A stretch of DNA of 64,000 nucleotides from the NCBI GenBank assembly GCA_964415885.1, contig CAYQCE010000004.1:41279-105278 (forward strand), given 5' to 3'. A model generated the notes under the pieces. That model saw only the letters and a program-made list of their open reading frames with translations, was not told where the DNA came from and made no database searches. Position numbers and translations under genes: made by a program. The DNA comes from CAYQCE01 sp964415885. GTDB lineage: Bacteria > Zixibacteria > MSB-5A5 > JAABVY01 > JAHJOQ01. Positions 43,894 through 53,017 of this stretch are shown here, in pieces (within the stretch, counting starts at the first letter, position 1; each line of letters begins with the position of its first letter).

Positions 43894-45477
43894 TCAGTGC
43901 TTGAAATGTCTTATTCCGGTGAAAACCATCGCTATCTTGTGCTCGTTTGCGGCCTGAATTGCCTCGTCATCCCGCTTCGATCCGCCCGGCTGTATGATTG
44001 CGCTCACACCCGCTTCGGCAGCGGCATCGACACCATCCCGCATCGGGAAAAACGCATCCGAGCCCAACACTGCGCCCTTGGCGCGTTCACCTGCCTTATG
44101 AGCGGCAAGAAATGAAGCGTCGACACGCGATGTCTGACCGCATCCAACACCGACTGTCTGAGTCCCCTGAACAAGCACGATAGCATTAGACTTGATATGT
44201 TTGACGATTTGGAATGCAAACAGAAGCGACTTCATCTGCTCATCGGTCGGCTTGACCTCGGTGACGATCTTCAGGTCGTCTTCTGTAACTCTGTATTTAT
44301 CAGCCGTTTGCGCCAGAAGACCTCCGCGAAGATACGAGTACTTCATTCCTGTCTCTCTCTCCACCTTCTCTATTCCGGGCAGCGCGAGAAGACGCCGGGC
44401 TTTCTTCTTCTTCATCAGCGCGAATGCTTCATCGGAGTAGCCCGGCGCGAGCACACATTCCACGAACTGAGTCTCGTGCAACAACTTAGCGGTTTCCATA
44501 TCCACGAACCGGTTCACGCCGATGATAGAGCCATACGCCGACATCGGATCAGACTCCAGCGCACGCTTATAGGCTTCGGCCGGTGTGTCTGCAATCGCCG
44601 CACCGCACGGATTTGTGTGTTTGACCACGCATGCGAACGGCTCCTCGAAATCGAGGATCATATCGAGCACCGCCTCTATGTCGACGTAATTGTTGTACGA
44701 AAGCTCTTTGCCCGAAAGCACCTCGGCATCGACAAGCGATGGCCCGCTGCGGCCGGTCAGCGAGTAAATCGCGGCTTCCTGATGCGGGTTCTCTCCGTAG
44801 CGGAGGCTGCTCTGGCGTGCGAATTCCGGCTTGAAGGTGTCCGGAAGGCTCTCCGCCTTGTCTTTTTTCTGCCGCGCGAAATAGCCCGCTATCAGCGCGT
44901 CGTACCTAGCAGTTAGCTTGAACGCCTGCCTTGCGAGGTCGAATCTTGTCTCGTACGATACCTCGCCGTCGTTCGCGGCCATCTCCTTCAGGACTTTCGA
45001 GTACTGATTCGGGTTGGTTACCGCAACGACATCCTTGTGGTTCTTGGCCGCCGATCGGACCATGGACGGTCCCCCGATATCAATATTCTCGATAATCTCT
45101 TCCTCGGTTGCACCCTTGCGCGCAAGTGTCTCCTCGAACGGATAGAGATTAACTACAATCATATCTATCGGCTTCATATCGTGCTCTGCGATCTGCTTAC
45201 AGTGCTTTTCGTCGTCGCGCTTAAAGAGTATCCCCCCATGCACCGCCGGATGCAGGGTCTTCACACGACCATCGAGCATCTCCGGCGCGCCCGTAAACGA
45301 CGATATCGGTACAACCTGAACACCGGCATCCTTGAGCATTTTCTTCGTGCCGCCGGTGGAGATTATCTCCACACCCATCTCGGAGAGCTTCTCCGCAAAT
45401 TCCACAATTCCGGTCTTATCCGAAACGCTGATCAGCGCACGTCTTATGTTCATCGATTTCTTGTCACTTGCTTCCAT
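43894..45477 (-). CDS. purH: Bifunctional AICAR transformylase / IMP cyclohydrolase
   Basis: A 527-residue enzyme for the last two steps of IMP synthesis. The N-terminal cyclohydrolase begins ALISVSDKTGIVEFA and contains STGGTKKML and DGRVKTLHPAVHGG. The transformylase half contains RYGENPHQEAA, VVKHTNPCGAA and SDAFFPMRDGVD. GAGGTGA lies a few bases before the ATG. It follows purC in the run. Confidence 0.98.
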   Translation of the reverse strand: MEASDKKSMNIRRALISVSDKTGIVEFAEKLSEMGVEIISTGGTKKMLKDAGVQVVPISSFTGAPEMLDGRVKTLHPAVHGGILFKRDDEKHCKQIAEHDMKPIDMIVVNLYPFEETLARKGATEEEIIENIDIGGPSMVRSAAKNHKDVVAVTNPNQYSKVLKEMAANDGEVSYETRFDLARQAFKLTARYDALIAGYFARQKKDKAESLPDTFKPEFARQSSLRYGENPHQEAAIYSLTGRSGPSLVDAEVLSGKELSYNNYVDIEAVLDMILDFEEPFACVVKHTNPCGAAIADTPAEAYKRALESDPMSAYGSIIGVNRFVDMETAKLLHETQFVECVLAPGYSDEAFALMKKKKARRLLALPGIEKVERETGMKYSYLRGGLLAQTADKYRVTEDDLKIVTEVKPTDEQMKSLLFAFQIVKHIKSNAIVLVQGTQTVGVGCGQTSRVDASFLAAHKAGERAKGAVLGSDAFFPMRDGVDAAAEAGVSAIIQPGGSKRDDEAIQAANEHKIAMVFTGIRHFKH

Positions 45478-45496
45478 GCTTCACCTCTGTGTCGAT

Positions 45497-46396
45497 TCAG
45501 GCCGTCAGAATCTCCAGTGCTCTTTGGTATTTCTCGGCCGTCTTCTTAACAATATCCGTGGGCAGTTCCGGTCCCGGCGGGGTCTTGTCCCACCCGGATT
45601 CCTTGAGCCAGTCTCGTACGAACTGCTTGTCGAAGCTTTTCTGTGCCCTGCCAGACTCATAATCATCGGCAGGCCAGAAACGGGATGAATCCGGAGTAAG
45701 GACCTCATCGATCAGGACGATCTCGTTGTCCTTGAATCCGAACTCGAACTTCGTGTCAGCGATAATGATACCTCGGTCGCGAGCATACTCCGATGCTTTC
45801 TTGTAGAGCGAAATCGAAATTTCGCGGAGCTTCTTACCGGTCTCCTCACCCGTGATCTCGCACATCTCCGCAAACGATATGTTTTCGTCATGGCCGGATT
45901 CGGCTTTTGTGGACGGCGTGAAGATCGGCTCCGGAAGCTTGTCCGACTCGCGGAGATTCTCCGGGAATTCGATTCCGTTGATCTCTAATGGTCCGAACGA
46001 ATCCTCAATCTCTTTGGAGTATGCTTTCCAGAGCGAACCAGAGATATAGCCGCGCACTATACACTCGACATCGAGCCGTTTGCACTTCTCGACAACCATA
46101 GACCGGCCGTAGAGCATCTCGCGATACTGCTGAAAGTTTTCGACATACTCGTCCGGATCGGTCGTCACGAAGTGGTTACGCACGATATCAGCCAGATAAT
46201 CGAACCAGAATTTGGAGATCGATGTCAACACGCTTCCTTTGCCCGGAATCGGAGTCGGAAGCACTACGTCGAAAGCCGAAATCCTGTCTGACGCAATGAA
46301 CAGCAGTTTGTCACCGAGATCATATATCTCGCGGACTTTGCCCCGCGCGAATTTGTCTAATCCGCTCAGTTCGAATTCCCACTTATCCTCTGCCAT
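45497..46396 (-). CDS. purC: SAICAR synthetase
   Basis: A 299-residue ATP-grasp-like enzyme that joins aspartate to CAIR in purine synthesis. Motifs: GKVREIYDLGDKLLFIASDRISAFD, quoted here as GKVREIYDL and ASDRISAFDV, then ECIVRGYISGSLWK and LIDEVLTPDSSRFW. It is of the longer type found in yeast and many bacteria (about 300 residues). ATG 46396 has GAGGTGA four bases upstream; 15 extra in-frame residues before it would overlap purN. Confidence 0.97.
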   Translation of the reverse strand: MAEDKWEFELSGLDKFARGKVREIYDLGDKLLFIASDRISAFDVVLPTPIPGKGSVLTSISKFWFDYLADIVRNHFVTTDPDEYVENFQQYREMLYGRSMVVEKCKRLDVECIVRGYISGSLWKAYSKEIEDSFGPLEINGIEFPENLRESDKLPEPIFTPSTKAESGHDENISFAEMCEITGEETGKKLREISISLYKKASEYARDRGIIIADTKFEFGFKDNEIVLIDEVLTPDSSRFWPADDYESGRAQKSFDKQFVRDWLKESGWDKTPPGPELPTDIVKKTAEKYQRALEILTA

Positions 46397-46400
46397 CAAA

Positions 46401-47009
46401 TCACCTCTTGTCACTTTGAATTTCCTCGCAGATTCTTCCAAGCACCTCGGGGTACACCCTGTGCTCCTGCTCGAGGACCCGTTTCTGCAGACTCTCCGGA
46501 TCTTCGCCGGGGATCACGGGCACCTCTCTCTGCGCGAGTATCTCACCATTGTCATAGATTTCGTCAACTATGTGGACCGTGGGTCCGGAAACCTTCTCAC
46601 CGGCTTCCAGCACCGCCTGATGAACCCGGAGGCCGTACATCCCCTTGCCGCCGAACTTCGGCAGCAATGCAGGGTGAATGTTCAGTATACGGTCCCGGTA
46701 TGCCTTCACCACCTCGGGCGGAATTAGCTTGAGATAGCCGGCAAGACAAATAACATCGGTATTGTGTTCTTTCAGCACGTCGAGGAGCCGGGTCGTGTAC
46801 TCCTCCCGAGAGTCGAAATCCTTCTTGCGTATCACGAGACCCGGAATCCCGGCGTTTTCCGCACGCGTGAGGCCGTACGCCTTCTTCGAGCTCGAGACCA
46901 CCACGGCAATCCGTGCAGGATAGTCGGGATCGCCTGCAGAATCGATTAGAGATTGAAGATTGGTTCCGCCACCGGATATCAAAACGGCGACGTTGAGCTT
47001 AGCCTTCAT
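46401..47009 (-). CDS. purN: Phosphoribosylglycinamide formyltransferase
   Basis: A 202-residue folate-dependent enzyme. VAVLISGGGTNLQSLID is the phosphate-binding loop, and NIHPALLPKFGGKGMYGLRVHQAVL contains the catalytic Asn and His, quoted as ILNIHPALLP and GLRVHQAVLE, with the catalytic Asp in IVDEIYDNGEIL. It adds the C8 carbon of the purine ring. It overlaps the end of gatB by 11 bases. Confidence 0.97.
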   Translation of the reverse strand: MKAKLNVAVLISGGGTNLQSLIDSAGDPDYPARIAVVVSSSKKAYGLTRAENAGIPGLVIRKKDFDSREEYTTRLLDVLKEHNTDVICLAGYLKLIPPEVVKAYRDRILNIHPALLPKFGGKGMYGLRVHQAVLEAGEKVSGPTVHIVDEIYDNGEILAQREVPVIPGEDPESLQKRVLEQEHRVYPEVLGRICEEIQSDKR

Positions 47010-48435
47010 CGAGGTACTTCCTCAAAATCTCGTTCGTAACCCTCGGATTTGCTCTGCCCTTCGTCACCCTCATTACCTGACCGACAAAATGGCCCAGAAG
47101 GCCGGTTTTGCCTGACCGGTATAATTTCACATTTTCGGTCTCTCTGTCAACAATATCCGAGATTATTTTCGATAGTTCCTCCGGATCGGAAATCTGCCCC
47201 AAACCCCGCTTCTTTACAATCTCGAGCGGTGAGCTGCCCGATTCGATCATCTCGGCGAATACTTCCTTGGCGATTTTTCCAGAAATCGTCTCGTCTTCCA
47301 CCGCATTCAGCAGTTCGCCCAGCCGCCTGGCCTCGACCGGAAACTCGGATATCGGCATTCCGCGATCTCTCAGAACCGCCAGAACTTCCGTGAGAATCCA
47401 GCTCGACGCCCGCGATGGATTCTCGACATGACGCGCCGTCTCCTCGTAGTAATCCGCCAGTTCCCGGCTGTCGATCAAGATACTCGCGTCACATCGTGGT
47501 ATCCCGTGCTCGGAGACAAACCGCTCGAACTTCTCATGCGGCAGTTCGGGCATTTCCGGTTTCGCGCGCGAGACCATCTCGCCGGTTACCCGAAGCGGTG
47601 GAATATCCGGTTCGGGGAAGTAGCGATAGTCGTTAGCCTCCTCTTTGGATCGCATCGGGATAGTAACCTTCTGTGACTCATTGTAGAGCCGGGTTTCGTG
47701 CACCACAGCGCTGTCATGCGACAGAAGCTCGATCTGTCGAGCAATTTCGAACTCGAGCGCTTTCTGCACGAACTTAAACGAGTTCAGATTCTTCAACTCG
47801 ACTTTCGTCCCGGGCATTTCGCTGTCGCGCCTATGAACTGATACATTCGCATCGCACCGAAACGCTCCCTTCTCCATATCCCCCGAGCAGATTCCGAGAT
47901 ATTGAACAAGCCGCCGCAGTGCAACCATGTATTCACAGGCTTCTTCCGGGCTTCCGATCACAGGTTCCGAGACAATCTCAATCAGCGGCACTCCACACCG
48001 GTTGAGATCGACCAGCGAATGATCCGCTCCGGGAACATGCACCGATTTGCCCGCGTCCTCCTCGAGATGAATTCGCGTTAGTGCGATGGCCCGCTTTTCG
48101 TCGCCCATGTACAATAACACCTCGCCGCCTCTGCCGATTGGGCGGTCGTACTGCGAGATCTGGTAGCCTTTCGGAAGATCGGGATAAAAGTAGTTCTTGC
48201 GCGCGAAGACAGACTCGCGGGCCACATTTCCGCCCACAGCTTCTATCATCCGGATCGCGAAATCTACAGCCCGCTGGTTCACGACCGGAAGCGCACCCGG
48301 CAGGCCCAGACAGACCGGGCATGTCTGCGTGTTCGGATCCGCGCCGAACTCGGTCGAGCAGCCGCAAAACATCTTCGATCCCGTCAATAGCTGCGCGTGA
48401 ATTTCGAGTCCGATTGTGGGAACGAAATCACTCAT
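46999..48435 (-). CDS. gatB: Asp/Glu-tRNA amidotransferase subunit B
   Basis: A 478-residue kinase subunit of the GatCAB complex. It opens TIGLEIHAQLLTGSKMFCGC and has zinc cysteines through CPVCLGLPGALPV, then RKNYFYPDLPKGYQISQYD and the C-terminal YqeY-like tRNA-binding domain. It phosphorylates Glu/Asp on the mischarged tRNA before amidation. It overlaps gatA by eight bases. No gatC is seen in the window. Confidence 0.98.
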   Translation of the reverse strand: MSDFVPTIGLEIHAQLLTGSKMFCGCSTEFGADPNTQTCPVCLGLPGALPVVNQRAVDFAIRMIEAVGGNVARESVFARKNYFYPDLPKGYQISQYDRPIGRGGEVLLYMGDEKRAIALTRIHLEEDAGKSVHVPGADHSLVDLNRCGVPLIEIVSEPVIGSPEEACEYMVALRRLVQYLGICSGDMEKGAFRCDANVSVHRRDSEMPGTKVELKNLNSFKFVQKALEFEIARQIELLSHDSAVVHETRLYNESQKVTIPMRSKEEANDYRYFPEPDIPPLRVTGEMVSRAKPEMPELPHEKFERFVSEHGIPRCDASILIDSRELADYYEETARHVENPSRASSWILTEVLAVLRDRGMPISEFPVEARRLGELLNAVEDETISGKIAKEVFAEMIESGSSPLEIVKKRGLGQISDPEELSKIISDIVDRETENVKLYRSGKTGLLGHFVGQVMRVTKGRANPRVTNEILRKYLDEG

Positions 48436-49885
48436 CAGCCCGCTCCACGCAGTTCTGATATCCCAGTTCGGCCTCGAGCCGTGTAGCTACCCGCAAGATC
48501 GAATTCTCGTCGAACGGCCTTCCGACAAGTTGAAATCCAACCGGCATACCGTTTTCACCGCGTCCACAAGGTATAGAGATCGCGCACGTTCCGATGAAAT
48601 TGACCAGTACCGTGTATATATCAGCATGGTACATCGAAATTGGATCTTGAATTTCTCCCAGACGAATCCCCGATTTCGGAGAAGTCGGCAGTGCTATAAT
48701 ATCCATCTGTTTGAATAGCTGTCCAACCCGCGCGGTCACACTGTCCCTCATATCTCTCGCGCGCTGGTAGTACTTGTCGTAGTAGCCGGCAGAGAGAACG
48801 TACGTCCCGAGCATTATCCGTCGCTTCACCTCAGCACCAAACCCCTCCGAGCGCGAGCCGTTGTACATCTCATCCAACGTCGCAGCATCCGCGACTCGAT
48901 GGCCATACCGGACGCCGTCATATCGCGCCAGATTGGAGGAGGCTTCGGCCATCGCGATGATATAATACGCTGCGACAACTTCCCGCACATCCGGCAACTC
49001 TATATCTCGCATATCGCAGCCGAGAGCGCCGAGCACATCCAGAGTACGATCAAATTCTCCGGCAACATCGCTGTCCGCGCCTTCGATATATTCACGCGGG
49101 ACGCCGACAGTAACATCTCTAAGATCATTTGGAAGGGACGGATCGTATCGGAACGAATAGTCGACGGACATAGAATCGCGCTCGTCTCTCCCGCAAATAG
49201 CCTCGAAAAGAAGGGCTGCATCCTCCACATTTCGCGCAATCGGTCCGATCTGATCCAGCGAGGAGGCATACGCAACGAGTCCGTATCGTGACACCGTGCC
49301 GTAAGTCGGCTTCAGCCCAACCATACCGCAGAGCGCTGCCGGCTGACGAATCGAACCGCCGGTATCCGAACCGAGCGCGAGCGGACATTCCATGGCGGCT
49401 ACGGATGCCGCAGACCCGCCGGATGAGCCGCCCGGTGAGTAGTCAAGATCGATCGGATTTCGACACGGGCCAAACCACGATGTCTCGTTCGTCGAACCCA
49501 TCGCGAATTCGTCCATGTTGGTCTTGCCGATTATTATCGCGCCCGCATCGATCAGACAATCCACGACTGTTGCGCTGTATGGAGACATGAATTCGGAGAG
49601 AATCCGTGAGCCGCACGTTGTCGGATAACCGCGCAGGCACATATTGTCCTTGATAGCGATTGGCACCCCAGCGAGCGGCCCTACCTTCCCCTTCCTGCCA
49701 AGGAGCTCCCTCACTCTCTTCGCAGATTCTATAGCAAGATCGGGTGTGAATGAGATGAAGGCGTTCAGGCGCTCCCGGTTCGAGACGGCGGTATTGACGA
49801 ACACTTCCGCCGTCTCAATCGGGTCAATATCAAGATTCAGTGTTTTGTCGCGGATTTCTCGCGCGGAAAACCGGAATAGACTCAT
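48428..49885 (-). CDS. gatA: Asp/Glu-tRNA amidotransferase subunit A (glutaminase)
   Basis: A 485-residue amidase-signature enzyme. The catalytic triad is Lys in PIAIKDNMCLRG, cis-Ser in GGSSGGSAAS and Ser in GSDTGGSIRQPA. It releases ammonia from glutamine for GatB. Its neighbour upstream, glnA, makes the glutamine it uses; the gap is nine bases. Confidence 0.98.
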   Translation of the reverse strand: MSLFRFSAREIRDKTLNLDIDPIETAEVFVNTAVSNRERLNAFISFTPDLAIESAKRVRELLGRKGKVGPLAGVPIAIKDNMCLRGYPTTCGSRILSEFMSPYSATVVDCLIDAGAIIIGKTNMDEFAMGSTNETSWFGPCRNPIDLDYSPGGSSGGSAASVAAMECPLALGSDTGGSIRQPAALCGMVGLKPTYGTVSRYGLVAYASSLDQIGPIARNVEDAALLFEAICGRDERDSMSVDYSFRYDPSLPNDLRDVTVGVPREYIEGADSDVAGEFDRTLDVLGALGCDMRDIELPDVREVVAAYYIIAMAEASSNLARYDGVRYGHRVADAATLDEMYNGSRSEGFGAEVKRRIMLGTYVLSAGYYDKYYQRARDMRDSVTARVGQLFKQMDIIALPTSPKSGIRLGEIQDPISMYHADIYTVLVNFIGTCAISIPCGRGENGMPVGFQLVGRPFDENSILRVATRLEAELGYQNCVERADE

Positions 49886-49894
49886 GAACCGAGT

Positions 49895-51220
49895 TTACAG
49901 CATCGGCAGATAAGTGTCAAGCTCGTACCGTGAGACATGCGTCCGGTATCCCTCCCACTCGACCTCTTTATTGGCAATGAGAGTGGTGAAGATGTGCTCG
50001 CCCAACGTTTCCTTTAGCCATTCCGATTCTCTTGCGATTCGTACCGCATTCTCGAGCGTATCCGGCAGAACCTCGAATTCTCTCTTCTCTATCTCATCCG
50101 GGGACATATGGAAAATGTTCTGTTCGACCGGTTCCGAAAGCGGATACTTCTTCTCCATACCGTCCAGGCCGGCGGCGAGCATGACCGCAAATGCAAGATA
50201 CGGATTGCAGGCCGGATCGGGACTGCGCAGCTCGATTCTCGTAGCCTTTTCTTTCCCGACGCGGTACATAGGGACGCGTATCAGTGACGAGCGGTTGCGG
50301 CGACCCCACGTAACATAGCACGGCGCCTCATAGCCAGGCACGAGACGCTTGTACGAATTGACCCACTGGTTGGTCACGAGCGTGAATTCGCGTATATGAC
50401 GCAAAAGCCCCGCCATATAGTGCCTGGCGTCGTCGGACAGGTTGTATTCGGTGTCCGGGGCGAAGAATATATTCTTGTTACCATTGAAGAGCGACTGGTG
50501 CGTGTGCATGCCGTTCCCATTCTGCCCGAATAGCGGCTTGGGCATGAACGTGGCATAATAGCCCGCATGCTGTGCGACTTCTTTGACTATCAGACGATAG
50601 ACCTGCACGGAATCAGCCATCTTGAGCGCTTCCTGATACTGCAGATCGATCTCATGCTGACTGTTCGCAACCTCGTGATGAGAGCACTCCACCGGAATGC
50701 CCACCTGCTCGAGGAATTTCACCGTCTTCTTGCGCAGACGGACACCCTCGTCGACTGTCGAATAGTCGAAATAACCGCCGGTGTCCATAGTCTCCGGGTT
50801 GTCGCTGCTGCGGAAGTAGAAATACTCGAGCTCCGGGCCTGTGTAGAAGGTCAGCTTCTTCTCGGTGGCACGCTTCAGATTGCGCCTGAGACACCACCTC
50901 GGATCGCCCGCGTACGGGGTCCCATCCGGGTTCTCAATGTCGCAGAACATCATGGCGACCCGTTCACCGCCGAGGTCCCACGGAAACACGCAAAATGTCT
51001 CGAGATCGGGACGGGCCATCAGGTCCGATTCCTCGATACGAACGAATCCCTCGATTGAGGAACCATCGAAACCCTGCCCCATTTCAAGGACATTCTCGAT
51101 CTCGCTTCGAGTAATAGTCATCCCTTTTAGCTGACCGAGAATATCAGTAAACCAGAGCCGGATATACTTGACCTGGTTATCGTGGATTTCACGCAGAATA
51201 TCTTCTTTAGTGACCGGCAT
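49895..51220 (-). CDS. glnA: Glutamine synthetase type I (alpha subtype)
   Basis: A 441-residue GSI enzyme. QGFDGSSIEGFVRIEESD is the N-terminal latch, ELEYFYF carries metal Glu residues, and GNGMHTHQSL and NRSSLIRVP are substrate loops. The adenylylation-site region reads EQNIFHMSP: the Tyr modified in the beta subtype is replaced by Phe, so this enzyme should not be controlled by adenylylation. ATG 51220 has AAGGAGAGG upstream. A sigma-54-like promoter lies at 51248-51265. Confidence 0.97.
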   Translation of the reverse strand: MPVTKEDILREIHDNQVKYIRLWFTDILGQLKGMTITRSEIENVLEMGQGFDGSSIEGFVRIEESDLMARPDLETFCVFPWDLGGERVAMMFCDIENPDGTPYAGDPRWCLRRNLKRATEKKLTFYTGPELEYFYFRSSDNPETMDTGGYFDYSTVDEGVRLRKKTVKFLEQVGIPVECSHHEVANSQHEIDLQYQEALKMADSVQVYRLIVKEVAQHAGYYATFMPKPLFGQNGNGMHTHQSLFNGNKNIFFAPDTEYNLSDDARHYMAGLLRHIREFTLVTNQWVNSYKRLVPGYEAPCYVTWGRRNRSSLIRVPMYRVGKEKATRIELRSPDPACNPYLAFAVMLAAGLDGMEKKYPLSEPVEQNIFHMSPDEIEKREFEVLPDTLENAVRIARESEWLKETLGEHIFTTLIANKEVEWEGYRTHVSRYELDTYLPML

Positions 51221-51247
51221 TGTCCTCTCCTTCGTCTTCAACGTTTA

Positions 51248-51265
51248 CTGCCAGTGACTTGCCAA
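51248..51265 (-). promoter_or_regulatory. Sigma-54-type promoter for glnA
   Basis: On the minus strand TTGGCAAGTCACTGGCAG has GG and GC separated by exactly ten bases, the -24/-12 spacing of sigma-54 promoters; the -12 element is TGGC instead of TTGC. Transcription would start near 51239, leaving about 19 bases that include the glnA ribosome-binding site. Confidence 0.5.
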
Positions 51266-51469
51266 AAGATAGAAAAGAAACTACTCCGCCTCAGGCTCAG
51301 ATCAACAATAAAGAGCGTGATTTGGTCCAGTTTCGGCGGATACGTCTCGAAACATCCGACCGGCGAACGAGTTCCCACAAAACAATACACATTAAGTCTT
51401 GTTGTTGCGTCGACCCAAACCGGTTATCGCCCATGTACTTTTTCACATATAGAGACCGCAACATATTGC

Positions 51470-51498
51470 TTGACAGCAGCTTGCGCTTACGCTACCTT
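51470..51498 (+). promoter_or_regulatory. Sigma-70-type promoter for the cytochrome pair
   Basis: TTGACA (51470-51475), 17-base spacer, TACCTT (51493-51498). Transcription would start near 51505, giving a leader of about 75 bases. The 359-base divergent gap 51221-51579 contains this promoter, the glnA promoter, a leader hairpin and a CRP-like palindrome, and no gene. Confidence 0.5.
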
Positions 51499-51509
51499 TC
51501 CAGCGAGAG

Positions 51510-51528
51510 GCCGACAGCTCGTGTCGGC
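51510..51528 (+). other. Leader hairpin upstream of the pentaheme cytochrome
   Basis: GCCGACA (51510-51516) pairs perfectly with TGTCGGC (51522-51528) across a 5-base loop, close to the predicted 5' end of the message. It may protect the transcript; it lacks a T tract. Confidence 0.4.
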
Positions 51529-51540
51529 TTAACTCAACTT

Positions 51541-51556
51541 TGTGAATACTTTCACT
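51541..51556. promoter_or_regulatory. CRP/FNR-family-like operator palindrome
   Basis: TGTGAATACTTTCACT fits TGTGA-N6-TCACA except for the last base. It lies between the predicted transcription start and the ATG at 51580, where binding would block expression. It matches the palindrome at 7201-7216 closely (GTGAAT, two variable bases, TTTCAC). Confidence 0.5.
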
Positions 51557-51579
51557 TACTACAATCGGAAAGGACTCCG

Positions 51580-52986
51580 ATGATCTCCAAAATCAAAATG
51601 CATCCACTCGCATCTGCGGGCTTTACGGCGATGGCGATCCTGCTCGGCATTTTCGTCATTGTTTCCGGTGGTGCAGTTGCGGAGGATGAGACGGGATTTC
51701 CACACGCAGGCGATGCCGCTCTCGGCACGAGATCGTATGATGACTACGACACGCCCAGGTATTGTGGGACTTCGTGCCACATCGATCTCTACCGACAGTG
51801 GGAGCAGGCTATGATGTCGCAGGCGTATACCCATCACTGGGATGAGATCGAGTATTTCAAACTCGCCGTACCGCACGCGGAGAGAGACACAGTGGTTGCG
51901 GGGGTCAAGGCTGGCTGCAACGGCTGTCATTCGCCGCTCGCATTTCTTTCCGGCGATGTTCCGCCGCCCAAACCGGAGGAGGGCAGCCGCGCCAACGAAT
52001 CGGTCTCGTGCGAGGTCTGCCACACAATAACCGGATTCGTGGGCGACACACCGTACAACTACAACTGGGTCAGTGAACCGGGCGACAAGAAATATGGCCC
52101 GAGATCGACCGGCGAATCACCTGCGCATGATATGGTCAAGTCCGACTTCCTCGATGATGCCGAATTCTGTGGCACGTGTCATAACGAGCAGAGCCCGTAT
52201 GGCATCTGGGTCAAATCCACGCATCTCGAATGGAAAGACGGACCCTACGCGGTGGAGGATGTGAGGTGCCACGACTGCCATATGACGTATGCTCCCGGCG
52301 TCTCCGCACAGATGGGTAACGAGTACCCCGATGTCCGTCAGCATCTCTTTCACGGCGCGCACGATCCCGGAAAGATTGCGGGCACTATCGAGCTTCGAAT
52401 CCACCCGGACATCAGGGAAGTGGAACCCGGCGGAACTGTCAGGTTCACACTGGCGCTGTTCAACCAGAAGACAGGTCACAAATTTCCAACGGGATCCGTT
52501 GAAGACCGCATAGTCTGGCTGCATGTCGAGGCGAAAGATGCGGATGGACATACCTATCATCTGCCTGTCGACAAGAAGGGTTTCGATGGTGAGGAGTATA
52601 CGATCGGCGATTCGGTCCTCGCATATCAGGATATGGGAATAGCATTCGACGATCCCGACTTCGAGGGCGTGCAGCGAGACGGTATCCCGGTCGGGGATCG
52701 CATATACCGCATGCCCTACTTCGATCCGCAGGGGCGAATGACGATCATGCAGTGGAATACGAAGTCACTCGGCGTCGACTATCGCATCGGGCCGCGTGAG
52801 ACCAAACTCGAGACATTCACATTCGATCTACCCTTCGAGGCAGCACCGGGCAAGATGACCGTGACGGCCACGCTGAATTACCAGAAGCTGGTAGCACCGG
52901 TAGCGGAATTTCTCGAGGTGCCCGATGAGGAGGCCGAGGTCGTAGTCGTGAACACACACTCTACGGAGATAGAGGTACTGCCATAG
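51580..52986 (+). CDS. Exported pentaheme c-type cytochrome with C-terminal beta domain
   Basis: A 468-residue secreted protein (signal peptide about residues 1-34). There are four normal heme sites (Cys 113/116, 144/147, 197/200, 230/233, each CxxCH) and one wider site CGTSCH (Cys 62/66, CX3CH), so up to five c-type hemes. Residues 265-460 form a beta-sandwich with GHKFPTGSVEDRIVWLHVEA, common at the end of cytochrome c554-like multiheme proteins. It should move electrons in the periplasm. ATG 51580 has AAAGGA five bases upstream; an in-frame extension upstream is not coding. It pairs with the next gene. Confidence 0.9.
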   Translation: MISKIKMHPLASAGFTAMAILLGIFVIVSGGAVAEDETGFPHAGDAALGTRSYDDYDTPRYCGTSCHIDLYRQWEQAMMSQAYTHHWDEIEYFKLAVPHAERDTVVAGVKAGCNGCHSPLAFLSGDVPPPKPEEGSRANESVSCEVCHTITGFVGDTPYNYNWVSEPGDKKYGPRSTGESPAHDMVKSDFLDDAEFCGTCHNEQSPYGIWVKSTHLEWKDGPYAVEDVRCHDCHMTYAPGVSAQMGNEYPDVRQHLFHGAHDPGKIAGTIELRIHPDIREVEPGGTVRFTLALFNQKTGHKFPTGSVEDRIVWLHVEAKDADGHTYHLPVDKKGFDGEEYTIGDSVLAYQDMGIAFDDPDFEGVQRDGIPVGDRIYRMPYFDPQGRMTIMQWNTKSLGVDYRIGPRETKLETFTFDLPFEAAPGKMTVTATLNYQKLVAPVAEFLEVPDEEAEVVVVNTHSTEIEVLP

Positions 52987-53017
52987 AACAGGGATAGAAA
53001 TTAGCAAGGAGATTCGA

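Noticed and set aside
48435..49895. A gatC gene between or beside gatA and gatB
   Set aside because: The genes overlap or nearly touch and no small open frame with GatC character is seen.
51221..51579. N-terminal extension of the pentaheme cytochrome
   Set aside because: The frame is open but the residues are low-quality, and a good ribosome-binding site and signal peptide begin at 51580.
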